Shown here: positions 14,867-21,928 of the stretch, in pieces
Numbering within the stretch: position 1 is the first letter of the stretch
How the letters are laid out: every line of letters starts with the position of its first letter
IMG/VR virus record: IMGVR_UViG_3300047094_000285
Span: 1-24,845 of that record
Source of the DNA: a virus
Strand: one strand, 5' to 3'
Length of the DNA: 24,845 bases
Notes under the pieces: model-generated
The model's input: the letters and a program-made list of their open reading frames with translations, nothing else
Databases searched by the model: none
Told to the model about the DNA's origin: nothing
Program-made: the position numbers and the translations under genes

Positions 14867-15631
14867 ATGGCGGTACAACCAAAAGCAGTCATTCTTTACG
14901 CGAAAATAGGTAGTGTATACTATCCTGTGGCGTGTGCTAAGGATGTCAATGTAACCACTACTGCCGACTTGTTAGAACTTGCTCCACGATCTAGCGGAGT
15001 GTGGAAGGAATACGAATACGGTAGGCTTTCAGCTACCATCTCAGGATCGGGTATTACAACGATAAACCCAAGTGGCAACCTTTATACAATTTTTGACGTA
15101 TTAGGCCAGCAACTAAACCAACTGAAGTTTTTAGTAAAGTTTTCAGTACAAGAGGAAACAAGCTATAAAGTATTAGAGGCCAACGTATTAGTAGAGGAAT
15201 GCAACATCGCGGGGAGTTCTACAACCTTTTCAAATTACACCTATTCGCTCAGGGTGACAGGCCCGGTTTCGGTATCGAGTACTGAGGTTGCTAATACTAA
15301 TCCTCAGATATTGGTATATGAATACACCGCAACGGGTGGTGAGGTGAGTTTGACGCTTCCTTTTGGCGACAATGCTACTATCCTTTTGGTTGAATACGGT
15401 TCAACGGGAGCAATACCTGTTTTTATCTTTCCTGACGGTTACGGGCCTGGACAGGTACAATACAATCCAGCAACGAAACAAATGCTATTCGGCACTGCTA
15501 TGACGGCGGGGCTTTACATTAGGATCTTATACGTTGACGTGGATAGCGTGGTAGGTACTTCGCTATATCTAGAGGATGGAACGGGAGACTTTATAGAAGA
15601 CGGGACAGGGGCAGAAATTACTAGCGGATGA
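14867..15631 (+). CDS. Second tail-tube-like protein with C-terminal beta domain
   Basis: This is a 254-residue protein from ATG. Residues 1 to about 130 look like a tail-tube beta domain (AVILYAKIGSVYYPVACAKD, then EYEYGRLSATISGSG, then a LKFLVKFSVQ strand) with layout like the tube protein at 9956. Residues about 145-235 form a second beta domain with a VQYNPATKQMLFG turn and LYIRILYVDV strand. The C-terminus has a DGTGDFIEDGTG repeat. It probably forms a ring at the tail tip or a fibre-attachment layer. It overlaps the next gene by ATGA. The function is inferred. Confidence 0.6.
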   Translation: MAVQPKAVILYAKIGSVYYPVACAKDVNVTTTADLLELAPRSSGVWKEYEYGRLSATISGSGITTINPSGNLYTIFDVLGQQLNQLKFLVKFSVQEETSYKVLEANVLVEECNIAGSSTTFSNYTYSLRVTGPVSVSSTEVANTNPQILVYEYTATGGEVSLTLPFGDNATILLVEYGSTGAIPVFIFPDGYGPGQVQYNPATKQMLFGTAMTAGLYIRILYVDVDSVVGTSLYLEDGTGDFIEDGTGAEITSG

Positions 15632-15927
15632 TAGCAAGGGCTCAATATAGGTGTACAGGATCCGAAAAGGTGATAGGTGGTAAAACTATCATCCCTGCTG
15701 CGGTTTCCAGCGGGTTAACGGTTACGCACTTGTTTGTGGATGGTGCGGGGCAAACTGCGCTAGGTGATGATGTGAATATGTTAACTGGTGAGATAAGTAT
15801 AACGGGTTCATTCCCTAGAGGTTCGATAATTCAATGGCTTTATAAAACGCTGCCGAGGTTTTCATCTTCTGTTTCAACTTTTACAGATTTTGAAAGTGCA
15901 GATTTTGAAAGTGCAGATTTCGCATGA
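15628..15927 (+). CDS. Small tail-tip adaptor-like protein
   Basis: This is a 99-residue, beta-rich protein from the ATGA overlap at 15628. Its segment VTHLFVDGAG, then DVNMLTGEISITG and SIIQWLYKTL, has the same strand-turn pattern as the C-terminal domain of the preceding protein, so they may share a domain. The C-terminus ends in a short acidic/aromatic repeat (TDFESADFESADFA) encoded by a 15-bp tandem repeat. Position suggests a tail-tip or fibre-adaptor role. No named family is assigned. Confidence 0.6.
   Translation: MIARAQYRCTGSEKVIGGKTIIPAAVSSGLTVTHLFVDGAGQTALGDDVNMLTGEISITGSFPRGSIIQWLYKTLPRFSSSVSTFTDFESADFESADFA
15884..15920 (+). repeat. 15-bp tandem repeat at gene 3' end
   Basis: Two exact copies of CAGATTTTGAAAGTG (15884-15898, 15899-15913) are followed by a partial third (15914-15920). 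They encode the repeated ADFES-type C-terminal residues of the small tail protein, just before its stop. Slippage could lengthen or shorten this tail without changing frame. Confidence 0.9.
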
Positions 15928-16178
15928 TAACACAAGCAACGATACAAAAGATATTCACCAAATCCGGTGTGATGACATGGGAGGACTTTAGAGAATTATT
16001 AGGATCGGAATATAAACACACAGAAACAACTGCGGCGGCGGCACAACCTTTAAAGTTGGAAGGACTAGAGGAATACGATGACGATGCAGATGCGGAGGCG
16101 GCTGGATATACTGGAAACGAATTGTATAAAACAAGCACAGGAGAATTGAGAATTAAAGTACCTGAAATTTTACCATAA
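15924..16178 (+). CDS. Small structural protein (fibre-associated)
   Basis: This is an 84-residue protein from the ATGA overlap at 15924. It has an N-terminal helical part (TIQKIFTKSGVMTWEDFRELL), an Ala-rich linker, and a C-terminal YDDDADAEAAGYTGNELYKT segment followed by TGELRIKVPE. I recognise that segment as a motif common in Bacteroidota phage virion proteins ('DDAAAAAAG...GxxYxTxxGxLRV'). It lies between the tail-tip adaptor and the fibre gene and overlaps the latter by TAATG. The role is presumably fibre attachment. Confidence 0.6.
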   Translation: MITQATIQKIFTKSGVMTWEDFRELLGSEYKHTETTAAAAQPLKLEGLEEYDDDADAEAAGYTGNELYKTSTGELRIKVPEILP

Positions 16179-17401
16179 TGGCAAAAAAAATTAATCAGCT
16201 AACGGCACAACCTTCAACACCTGCGGACAGCGATCTAGTGCCATGGGGACAGGCAGGAGGATCTGGATTAGCGTATAAGATGACATTCACACAGTTGAAA
16301 GCTAAACTAGACGCTATGGCTGGCGGTGGTGATGTAACTGCCCCAACGGTGGTAAGTGCGACTGTTCCTAACGGTGCACCGGGAACGGTTGTGGTAGTAT
16401 TTAGCGAAAGCGTAACGGCAACAACAGCGGGCTGGTCATTTAGAAGGAATACATCGAATTGGGCGGTTTCAAGTGTTGCTGGTTCAGGTACCACATGGAC
16501 GTTCACAATGGCTACCAGTGCAGCATCTGGTGAGACAATTGATAGAAGTTATAACGCAGGAACAGGGAACACATTAGACGGTGCAGGTAATGAACTAGGT
16601 GCGTTTACTAATTCGTCTGTTACAAACTCTATTGCGGGCAGCTCATTAGCAACAGCATTTATTACAGCGGTAGAAGCGGGTGGTACGGCACTCTCTGGAA
16701 CCATTGAAACGGCACTTGCGAATCTTGAAACGGTTATCAATGGAATTGGTGCAAGCAAGTTTGACGCGGTTTATCCATTCTGTGGCGGTGCTGCGCAGTC
16801 TCACAAGTGGAACTTCATGAACCCGCTAGATACAGATGCTGGATTTAGGGGAACATTCGCCGGAACGGTAACGCATAATTCATCAGGTATTACGGGTAAC
16901 GGAACAGACGGATTTATGGACACCAAGTTTAACCCTTCTACGCACTCAACAGACAATAACATCCACTTCTCAGTTTTTGTTTCAGCAGGTACAGCAGCGG
17001 GGCGGTACGGTTGTAATTCGGATTCAAACGCTAATAACCTGTTGATAGGAACGACTATCTCAGGAAGCGACTATATCAGGTGTTACGGTACTGGTGATGA
17101 TGGGCAAATTGTTTACACCAATTCGGACAGGACAGATCATTTCTTACTTTCCAGGAGGGCGAACAATGACTTTGAAGCATACAAGGGCGGCGTATCGCAA
17201 GGGACAAAAACGGGTACAACAAACTTAGGTGCACGACCTAATGCTAACATCTACATTCTTGCTGAGAACGCAGCAGGTACGGCGGGAAGTTTCGCCGATG
17301 ACACAGTGAACTTTGTAACAATAGGCGAAGGGTTAACAGATGCAGAGGTTACATCATTGTATAACGGCATAGTGGCCTTTAACACAGCACTCGGCAGATG
17401 A
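16178..17401 (+). CDS. Tail fibre / receptor-binding protein with Ig-like and LamG-like domains
   Basis: This is a 407-residue protein from a TAATG overlap. The N-terminus (AKKINQLTAQPSTPADSDLV) matches tail-fibre starts common in Bacteroidota phages, with a helical linker and Gly-rich hinge to residue 51. Residues about 52-150 form a bacterial Ig-like (SwmB/Big_5-type) domain starting DVTAPTVVSATVPNGAPGTV. From about 195 to the end is a beta-sandwich resembling LamG/concanavalin-type lectin domains (GNGTDGFMDTKFNP, HFSVFVSAGTA). It would bind surface carbohydrate. It is followed by the SGNH hydrolase, with an ATGA overlap. Confidence 0.75.
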   Translation: MAKKINQLTAQPSTPADSDLVPWGQAGGSGLAYKMTFTQLKAKLDAMAGGGDVTAPTVVSATVPNGAPGTVVVVFSESVTATTAGWSFRRNTSNWAVSSVAGSGTTWTFTMATSAASGETIDRSYNAGTGNTLDGAGNELGAFTNSSVTNSIAGSSLATAFITAVEAGGTALSGTIETALANLETVINGIGASKFDAVYPFCGGAAQSHKWNFMNPLDTDAGFRGTFAGTVTHNSSGITGNGTDGFMDTKFNPSTHSTDNNIHFSVFVSAGTAAGRYGCNSDSNANNLLIGTTISGSDYIRCYGTGDDGQIVYTNSDRTDHFLLSRRANNDFEAYKGGVSQGTKTGTTNLGARPNANIYILAENAAGTAGSFADDTVNFVTIGEGLTDAEVTSLYNGIVAFNTALGR

Positions 17402-18153
17402 GGTGGGTGATATTGATTATACTATTAACAGGATGCGAAAAAATGAAGTTATTTCACGCGCAAAATAAAACCACAAGCACTTTCAACTTTACCAATGCAA
17501 ACCTAGTTTTTGATGGTAATAGTTGGACGGACTACGGCTTTCCCTGTTTTCCGGGTGAAAGCTATGGGGCAGGAAATAAATACCCTATTCAGTTGGGTGC
17601 ATTATCTCCCTGGAGTTCCAATGGTGCTACAATAACACTAAGGGCTACCTCTGGACAAACTACTGGGCAGATGATATCTGGTGGAGCGTGTGCTATGGAT
17701 GGCTCAGGAACGAGAGGCACGGCGGCGGCGTATGTGGATAGCCAGCTATCAGGGACTAACCCTAATATCTTGATAGCGTGGGAGGTTGGCAATGATCTGT
17801 TCTTTAACGGCAACACCACAGATGCGTATGACCGGATAGTAAGCTATTGCACAGCTAGAAGGGCAGCAGGGTGGAAGGTGGTGGTAGGTACGGCATTGTA
17901 TAGAATTTTCGGAGCTGGTCCTACCCCGGCAGGTGATTCATGGACGGTTTATAACGGGAAGATTGACACCGTGAATAATAACATACGTTCCAACTGGACA
18001 ACTTTTGCAGATGCGATTGCTGACATAGGGGCGCGAAGTGAATTTTCCGATCCTACGAATACAACGTATTTCATTGACGGCGTACATCCAAATGGAACGG
18101 GCAGGGGCATTGTGGCAAGTGTTGTTTCAGCAGCAATATTAACTATTAACTAA
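17398..18153 (+). CDS. SGNH/GDSL hydrolase with lipoprotein signal
   Basis: This is a 251-residue predicted esterase. Block I is VFDGNSWT (Ser42, in place of GDS), a Gly lies in GQTTGQMI (G90), block III is EVGND (N132), and block V is DGVHPNGTG (D227, H230), so the catalytic set is complete. Residues 1-13 form a short hydrophobic signal ending in the lipobox LTGC (10-13), predicting signal peptidase II processing. Such enzymes often remove acetyl groups from polysaccharides. It overlaps the fibre gene (ATGA) and the next structural gene (TAATG). It could be a surface deacetylase used for entry or a protein that alters the host surface. The lipobox is unexpected for a virion protein. Confidence 0.8.
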   Translation: MRWVILIILLTGCEKMKLFHAQNKTTSTFNFTNANLVFDGNSWTDYGFPCFPGESYGAGNKYPIQLGALSPWSSNGATITLRATSGQTTGQMISGGACAMDGSGTRGTAAAYVDSQLSGTNPNILIAWEVGNDLFFNGNTTDAYDRIVSYCTARRAAGWKVVVGTALYRIFGAGPTPAGDSWTVYNGKIDTVNNNIRSNWTTFADAIADIGARSEFSDPTNTTYFIDGVHPNGTGRGIVASVVSAAILTIN

Positions 18154-18554
18154 TGGCAAGGAAATTACGAAGTACTCTTTGGACGGATGCTGATGCCAAA
18201 TTTACCGGATCAGGTAACAAGTGGGAAGGCCAAGAGCTTGACGATACCATAGATGATATAATTGATTCAACGGCTTTTGAAGATGTTAAGTACACCATGA
18301 GCAGCAATACTTATGATTGCTCAAATGGTAATCTGCAAGAGCGCACGCTATCATCCAATGGTACTTTGGCAATCACTAACGCTGAGGCGGGAAGATACTA
18401 TACCCTAATAAAGAAAGGCGCTTTCACGCTGGCTTTACCTGCGAGTGAATTTACAAGCGCAGCATCTACCGTTCCTGTTGGTACGGCGGTGATTACTTTC
18501 TTGTATGACGGCACTGATTACTATTTCAATTACGCATTATATACAGGTACCTAA
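18153..18554 (+). CDS. Small structural protein downstream of SGNH hydrolase
   Basis: This is a 133-residue protein from a TAATG overlap. The N-terminal half is charged (GQELDDTIDDIIDS). The C-terminal half is a beta domain (LAITNAEAGRYYTLIKKGAF, then AVITFLYDGTDYYFN) of a kind I recall in phage fibre-associated proteins of Bacteroidota. It has no signal peptide. It shares its first 14 bases of start context (CTAATGGCAAGGAA) with the next gene at 18554. The role is unknown, probably part of the fibre module. Confidence 0.55.
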   Translation: MARKLRSTLWTDADAKFTGSGNKWEGQELDDTIDDIIDSTAFEDVKYTMSSNTYDCSNGNLQERTLSSNGTLAITNAEAGRYYTLIKKGAFTLALPASEFTSAASTVPVGTAVITFLYDGTDYYFNYALYTGT

Positions 18555-18733
18555 TGGCAAGGAATACAATAGTCGCAATCATGTTAGGCGTATCAGCAAC
18601 TATGCTGACGGTAATGGCCGTACTCGGAATTATTGAGGGGGATGTCTACGCTACTGCGTTGACAGGTATAACCAGTTTGGGAACGGTGCTGATTGGGGTA
18701 TTCTCGCAAGATAATAAGAACCAAGACAAATGA
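18554..18733 (+). CDS. Small membrane protein, holin candidate
   Basis: This is a 59-residue ORF from a TAATG overlap, ending with an ATGA overlap at 18730. It has two hydrophobic segments: residues 5-27 (TIVAIMLGVSATMLTVMAVL and onward) and about 32-51 (ATALTGITSLGTVLIGVF). They are joined by a short acidic loop, and the C-terminal tail is polar (SQDNKNQDK). Size, two membrane spans and charged tail fit a class II holin. It is followed by another membrane protein and a spanin-like gene. Function is inferred. Confidence 0.65.
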   Translation: MARNTIVAIMLGVSATMLTVMAVLGIIEGDVYATALTGITSLGTVLIGVFSQDNKNQDK

Positions 18734-19026
18734 CACTAAGAATGAGCGATGACAACGTAGGATTTGCGGGCGGTACACTATTAGCCTTTATACCAGCTTA
18801 TCACTGGTTATGGCCTTTACAAATTGAAACGATTGATCCTACAATGCTCGTAAAGTTGTGGGCTATGAAAGTTTTTGGCACAATTATATTAGGCTTCTTG
18901 GGTGGTCTTACGGGTATGTTTGGTAAAGACGTTTATAAGATCATAAAAACAAAACTACATGAAAAGAAAAATTTGGGGAGTAATAGCGGCGGCACTAATG
19001 ATTCTGATAATAGCATTGACGGTTAG
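18730..19026 (+). CDS. Small membrane protein, holin candidate
   Basis: This is a 98-residue protein from the ATGA overlap at 18730. It has two hydrophobic segments, about 11-30 (GFAGGTLLAFIPAYHWLWPL) and 44-64 (AMKVFGTIILGFLGGLTGMF). A basic tail (KIIKTKLHEKK) and a polar Ser/Asn-rich end follow. It resembles small phage holins. The next, spanin-like gene starts inside it (68-nt overlap), a layout often seen in lysis cassettes. Which of the neighbouring membrane proteins is the holin is not decidable here. Confidence 0.65.
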   Translation: MTLRMSDDNVGFAGGTLLAFIPAYHWLWPLQIETIDPTMLVKLWAMKVFGTIILGFLGGLTGMFGKDVYKIIKTKLHEKKNLGSNSGGTNDSDNSIDG

Positions 19027-19498
19027 AGGCTGCAAAGATGAGCCGATTAAGGACAATAAACAGCAGGTAATCGACTCATTGAAAGATGTTATCGAAAGAA
19101 AGGATATCGAGATCCAAAAGCTGGACGAGATAATCACTCACTACGCTCATGAGTACGATTCAACGGCGAAGGTTAATGACAGCTTACAAGACCGGGGAGT
19201 AAAGACGGTTATTAAGTACAAAGAAGTAAGGGTACAAGCCGACACAAGCAGGATAATTGAGGTGTGCGATTCGCTTGCAACTGAGTACACGGAATTTATT
19301 TTCCAGACCAAAGAAACCCTGAAGGCTGCGGATAGCTTAATGACTGCACAAGGAACACAGATTGAATTGCAGGGTTCGCAAATCGCGAACTTCAAACAGT
19401 TAGTAGGCAAGCTAGAGGAAAAGATAGCTGAACAGGAACAGCAGATAAAGAAGTGGAAAAAACTAGCGGACCGGCGAGGCAGGGCTATTGAATGGTAA
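18959..19498 (+). CDS. Spanin-like coiled-coil membrane protein (i-spanin candidate)
   Basis: This is a 179-residue protein. It begins MKRK then one hydrophobic span (about 5-22, WGVIAAALMILIIALTV), which fits an inner-membrane anchor with the rest in the periplasm. The remainder is a long, charged helix, predicted coiled coil (KQLVGKLEEKIAEQEQQIKK near the C-terminus), the Rz pattern. In Gram-negative hosts such a protein would join inner and outer membranes at lysis. An RGC at residues 23-25 is not a convincing lipobox because Arg sits at the -2 position. No separate Rz1-like outer-membrane partner was found. Confidence 0.6.
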   Translation: MKRKIWGVIAAALMILIIALTVRGCKDEPIKDNKQQVIDSLKDVIERKDIEIQKLDEIITHYAHEYDSTAKVNDSLQDRGVKTVIKYKEVRVQADTSRIIEVCDSLATEYTEFIFQTKETLKAADSLMTAQGTQIELQGSQIANFKQLVGKLEEKIAEQEQQIKKWKKLADRRGRAIEW

Positions 19499-19791
19499 AA
19501 CTTAAAATAAAAACTATGGACACAGTTAAAAACATTGGCCGGGTATTACTTTTTCTCGCTATTGTAACATTTCACGCTTACTTATCGCGCGAGGCATCTT
19601 GGCTTAGCTGGGTTACGCCTATCCCATGCGCTTTACTGTTTACTGCTTTCACTTACGGGTTGCAGGACATTGCAAAGCCCTGGAATGGCCCGGTAGAGGC
19701 CAATGGTTCGCGTAAAAGAAATGGCTCAAGGTACATTCTTGTATTCATGAGTATTGCGCTTTATGTAATCGGAATGATTGACAGGGGATGA
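19492..19791 (+). CDS. Small integral membrane protein
   Basis: This is a 99-residue protein from ATG 19492, overlapping the previous stop; an in-frame ATG at 19516 would start MDTVKNIGRVLL. It has about three hydrophobic stretches (VLLFLAIVTFHAYL, CALLFTAFTYGL, YILVFMSIALYVIGM) and a basic, polar loop between the second and third. No family is recognised. Its location among lysis-type genes makes an accessory holin or antiholin possible. Confidence 0.6.
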   Translation: MVKLKIKTMDTVKNIGRVLLFLAIVTFHAYLSREASWLSWVTPIPCALLFTAFTYGLQDIAKPWNGPVEANGSRKRNGSRYILVFMSIALYVIGMIDRG

Positions 19792-20258
19792 AAGTAAAAG
19801 CAAACAAGCACAGGTTTAGACCTATTAGTTTCGGGCTTACTTGCTCGGACATTATCTCTAAGGAGGTGCAGTTTGACTATTCATGCAAGTACGACATTGG
19901 ACAGGATCAGAGCGATATTAACAAGTTGTTTGGAGTAGGCTTTTTTCATCATCACTCAAATAGTGGACGTTTTGGGTGGCGTTGGAACATCGTAACCCAA
20001 AAAGTGGAATTATTTGCCTATGTGTACAACCGAGGTCGGAGAATTTCCGAGTATCTGTGCAGTATTTCACTAGGTGAAATTTGCAGATTAAGCATATTGC
20101 TCGAGGGTACGGGTTACGGGTTTATAATTCAGCGCAAAGGCGTACCAGCAGTACATAAATTCATTGAAGGACAAACCTTTTTCATTGGCTATAAACTAGG
20201 CGCATATTTCGGTGGCAACCGGAGAGCGCCGCATGATATGAAGATATGGCTAAGTTAA
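19788..20258 (+). CDS. Hypothetical protein in lysis region
   Basis: This is a 156-residue protein from the ATGA overlap at 19788. It is basic and aromatic, with beta strands (YDIGQDQSDINKLFGVGFF, WRWNIVTQKVELFAYVYN) and a C-terminal GYKLGAYFGGNRRAPHD motif that I recall from other Bacteroidota phage proteins of similar size. No signal peptide or membrane segment is seen. The function is unknown. It continues the tightly packed operon between the membrane proteins and the lysozyme. Confidence 0.7.
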   Translation: MKVKANKHRFRPISFGLTCSDIISKEVQFDYSCKYDIGQDQSDINKLFGVGFFHHHSNSGRFGWRWNIVTQKVELFAYVYNRGRRISEYLCSISLGEICRLSILLEGTGYGFIIQRKGVPAVHKFIEGQTFFIGYKLGAYFGGNRRAPHDMKIWLS

Positions 20259-20350
20259 GGTTGAAAATAGTCTCCGAAGTTGTAATGCTTAGTGATTGCG
20301 AGGCATTGGTATTAACAAATGTTGGCTCATGGGTAATACTTATTAATTGA
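20246..20350 (+). CDS. Possible 34-residue small ORF
   Basis: ATG at 20246 opens a 34-codon frame that begins within the previous gene's last residues (13-nt overlap) and ends at TGA 20348-20350. It fills an otherwise empty 94-bp gap and contains a mildly hydrophobic stretch (VVMLSDCEALVLTNVGSWVI). Coupling to neighbours supports it, but length and composition make chance possible. No function is proposed. Confidence 0.35.
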   Translation: MAKLRLKIVSEVVMLSDCEALVLTNVGSWVILIN

Positions 20351-20352
20351 CT

Positions 20353-20562
20353 ATGTGCGATAAAGTAAAACTACCTAATAAGAAAATAGCCTTTAAGGTT
20401 GCTAGGAAGATGAAAGATAACGCGAAGATTCTACCTAGACAGGAATTAAGGGCGTACTACTGTTTCACTTGTAAGGCATACCACCTTACGAAGATGACAG
20501 AGCAGGAGTACCGTAACAAACTAAAAGAAAATGAAAGTAAGAGATTTAAAAAAGTTGCTTGA
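20353..20562 (+). CDS. Small basic protein with CxxC zinc-finger-like motif
   Basis: This is a 69-residue protein from ATG 20353; a TTG six bases upstream overlaps the previous stop. It is strongly basic (Lys/Arg-rich helices at both ends) around a YYCFTCKAYHLTKM core. That core gives C-x2-C-x3-H ligands, resembling a single zinc ribbon or knuckle seen in small phage proteins. It could bind nucleic acid, but a partner half-site is not visible. It overlaps the next gene by 32 nt. Confidence 0.6.
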   Translation: MCDKVKLPNKKIAFKVARKMKDNAKILPRQELRAYYCFTCKAYHLTKMTEQEYRNKLKENESKRFKKVA

Positions 20563-20755
20563 GAACGTAGATGAGAATCTGGATGTAATCTGTTTTGCTG
20601 ATGAAGGCGAAGGGTTTTATCCATCCGTAGAATTTAGCGGGGATTCAGTATTTACTGGCTCATGCGATGAAAACGGCAACCCTATTGATGACGGCGGCGG
20701 AGACATTAAACTATTCGCTTTGATGAGCGGTAACGGCTTTGAAATCATTGATTGA
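20531..20755 (+). CDS. Small acidic hypothetical protein
   Basis: This is a 74-residue protein from ATG. It starts with an amphipathic helix (KVRDLKKLLENVDENLDVIC) followed by an acidic, Gly-rich segment and a final beta strand. I recall related short 'MKVRDLIEKL'-type proteins in many Bacteroidota phages, all without a known function. It overlaps the preceding gene by 32 nt and the lysozyme start by TGATG. Confidence 0.6.
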   Translation: MKVRDLKKLLENVDENLDVICFADEGEGFYPSVEFSGDSVFTGSCDENGNPIDDGGGDIKLFALMSGNGFEIID

Positions 20756-21192
20756 TGGACTTATCATTCATAAAGAAACATGAGGGTTTGCGGCTTAATG
20801 CTTACCAAGATGCAGTAGGGGTGTGGACTATCGGCTATGGCAATACGTTTTACCCTCCAAACATAAACGGTGGCCGTAAGGTGCAGAAAGGAGACGCAAT
20901 AACAAGGGCGCAGGCCGAGGAGATGCTGCCGGTTGTAGTTAACTCTTTTTGGAATACTATAAAGCCACACATCCGGCAACCATTGAATGAAAACCAAAAG
21001 ACAGCCATTGTATCACTCGTCTATAACATTGGGCCAAACAGGTTTATTATTTCAACGCTGCTGCGGAAACTAAACGTTAACCCAAACGATCCAACGATAA
21101 GGCAAGAGTTTGAGGCATGGAGAAACGCAGGAGGAAGACCTATTCTTTTAAGGCGTAGAACTGAGGAAGCAAACCTTTACTTTAAACCATAA
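20755..21192 (+). CDS. Lysozyme/endolysin (GH24, T4-lysozyme family)
   Basis: This would hydrolyse the glycan strands of peptidoglycan at lysis. It has 145 residues from ATG 20755; an in-frame TTG is directly upstream. The catalytic set E10-x8-D19-x5-T25 (KKHEGLRLNAYQDAVGVWTI) has exactly the T4-type spacing. The family helix NENQKTAIVSLVYNIGPNRF follows, and the C-terminal RRRTEEANLYF matches the usual GH24 end. There is no signal-anchor sequence, so holin-dependent release is expected. It follows the holin-like genes and precedes a predicted hydrolase. Confidence 0.92.
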   Translation: MDLSFIKKHEGLRLNAYQDAVGVWTIGYGNTFYPPNINGGRKVQKGDAITRAQAEEMLPVVVNSFWNTIKPHIRQPLNENQKTAIVSLVYNIGPNRFIISTLLRKLNVNPNDPTIRQEFEAWRNAGGRPILLRRRTEEANLYFKP

Positions 21193-21196
21193 AACT

Positions 21197-21928
21197 ATGA
21201 TGCAGCCTAGAGCAACATTTGTAGACAATGTAGTTAACGGTTTTTGGGAATACTACCCGGATAATTGGGACAGAGTAAAGAAGCTGCCATTGGTGGTTTA
21301 CTTCCACGGACTAGGCGATACGTTCCCAAAGAAAAGTTTACAAGCTTATTCAGACAGTGGACTGCCTTTGAAAATTAAGCAAAGCGGAATGCCGCATGAG
21401 TGTATCGTATTTATGCCTCAGCTTAACCGGGATTGGGCCGGCGGTGCTACAATTCAAAATATCATTGATTGGGCTGTTAAGAACTACGCAGTAGATACGA
21501 ATAGAATTTACCTCACCGGGCTTTCAATGGGCGGCGGTTCAATCATGGACTGGGCAGAGCAAGGCCGCGTTTCATCGGTTGCTGCAATGCTTCCAATATG
21601 CCCGGCATCGTGGTATAATACTAAGTTCGCACAAAAGTACGTTGACAACAAAATGCCCATCAGGTTTTACCATGCGGCAGATGATGATGTTGTGAATGAA
21701 TCCAGTTCAAAGTCTTGGATGGACGGCCTAAACAATTTAGGCATCAATCCAAAGGTAGAACGTGTGTTATATCCCACCGGCAGGCATAACATTTGGGATA
21801 AAGTTTACAACGATACAGATGCCTGGAATTGGTTGTTTTCAAAAAGTAAAGGCAAACCCGTAGAGGCTGAATTTATTTTTCCCGGCGGCAAGTATATTCT
21901 TTACGCAGATAAAACATGGTCTAAGTGA
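21197..21928 (+). CDS. Alpha/beta-hydrolase (esterase-like)
   Basis: This is a 243-residue predicted serine hydrolase without a signal peptide. The oxyanion segment is VVYFHGLGD (33-41) and the nucleophile elbow is GLSMGGG (S110). A probable acid lies in HAADDDVV (D162-D164), and the His is in TGRHNIW (H197). This layout resembles the feruloyl-esterase/PHB-depolymerase-type family. A short C-terminal beta tail (about 215-243) is extra. Placed next to the lysozyme, it could cleave an ester in the cell envelope at lysis, or be a virion enzyme acting on capsule. The substrate is unknown. The following small gene overlaps by GTGA. Confidence 0.8.
   Translation: MMQPRATFVDNVVNGFWEYYPDNWDRVKKLPLVVYFHGLGDTFPKKSLQAYSDSGLPLKIKQSGMPHECIVFMPQLNRDWAGGATIQNIIDWAVKNYAVDTNRIYLTGLSMGGGSIMDWAEQGRVSSVAAMLPICPASWYNTKFAQKYVDNKMPIRFYHAADDDVVNESSSKSWMDGLNNLGINPKVERVLYPTGRHNIWDKVYNDTDAWNWLFSKSKGKPVEAEFIFPGGKYILYADKTWSK

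Noticed and set aside
18959-19037. Lipobox in the spanin-like protein (RGC at residues 23-25)
   Set aside because: Arg at the -2 position and a preceding 18-residue hydrophobic span fit a membrane anchor better than a lipoprotein signal.
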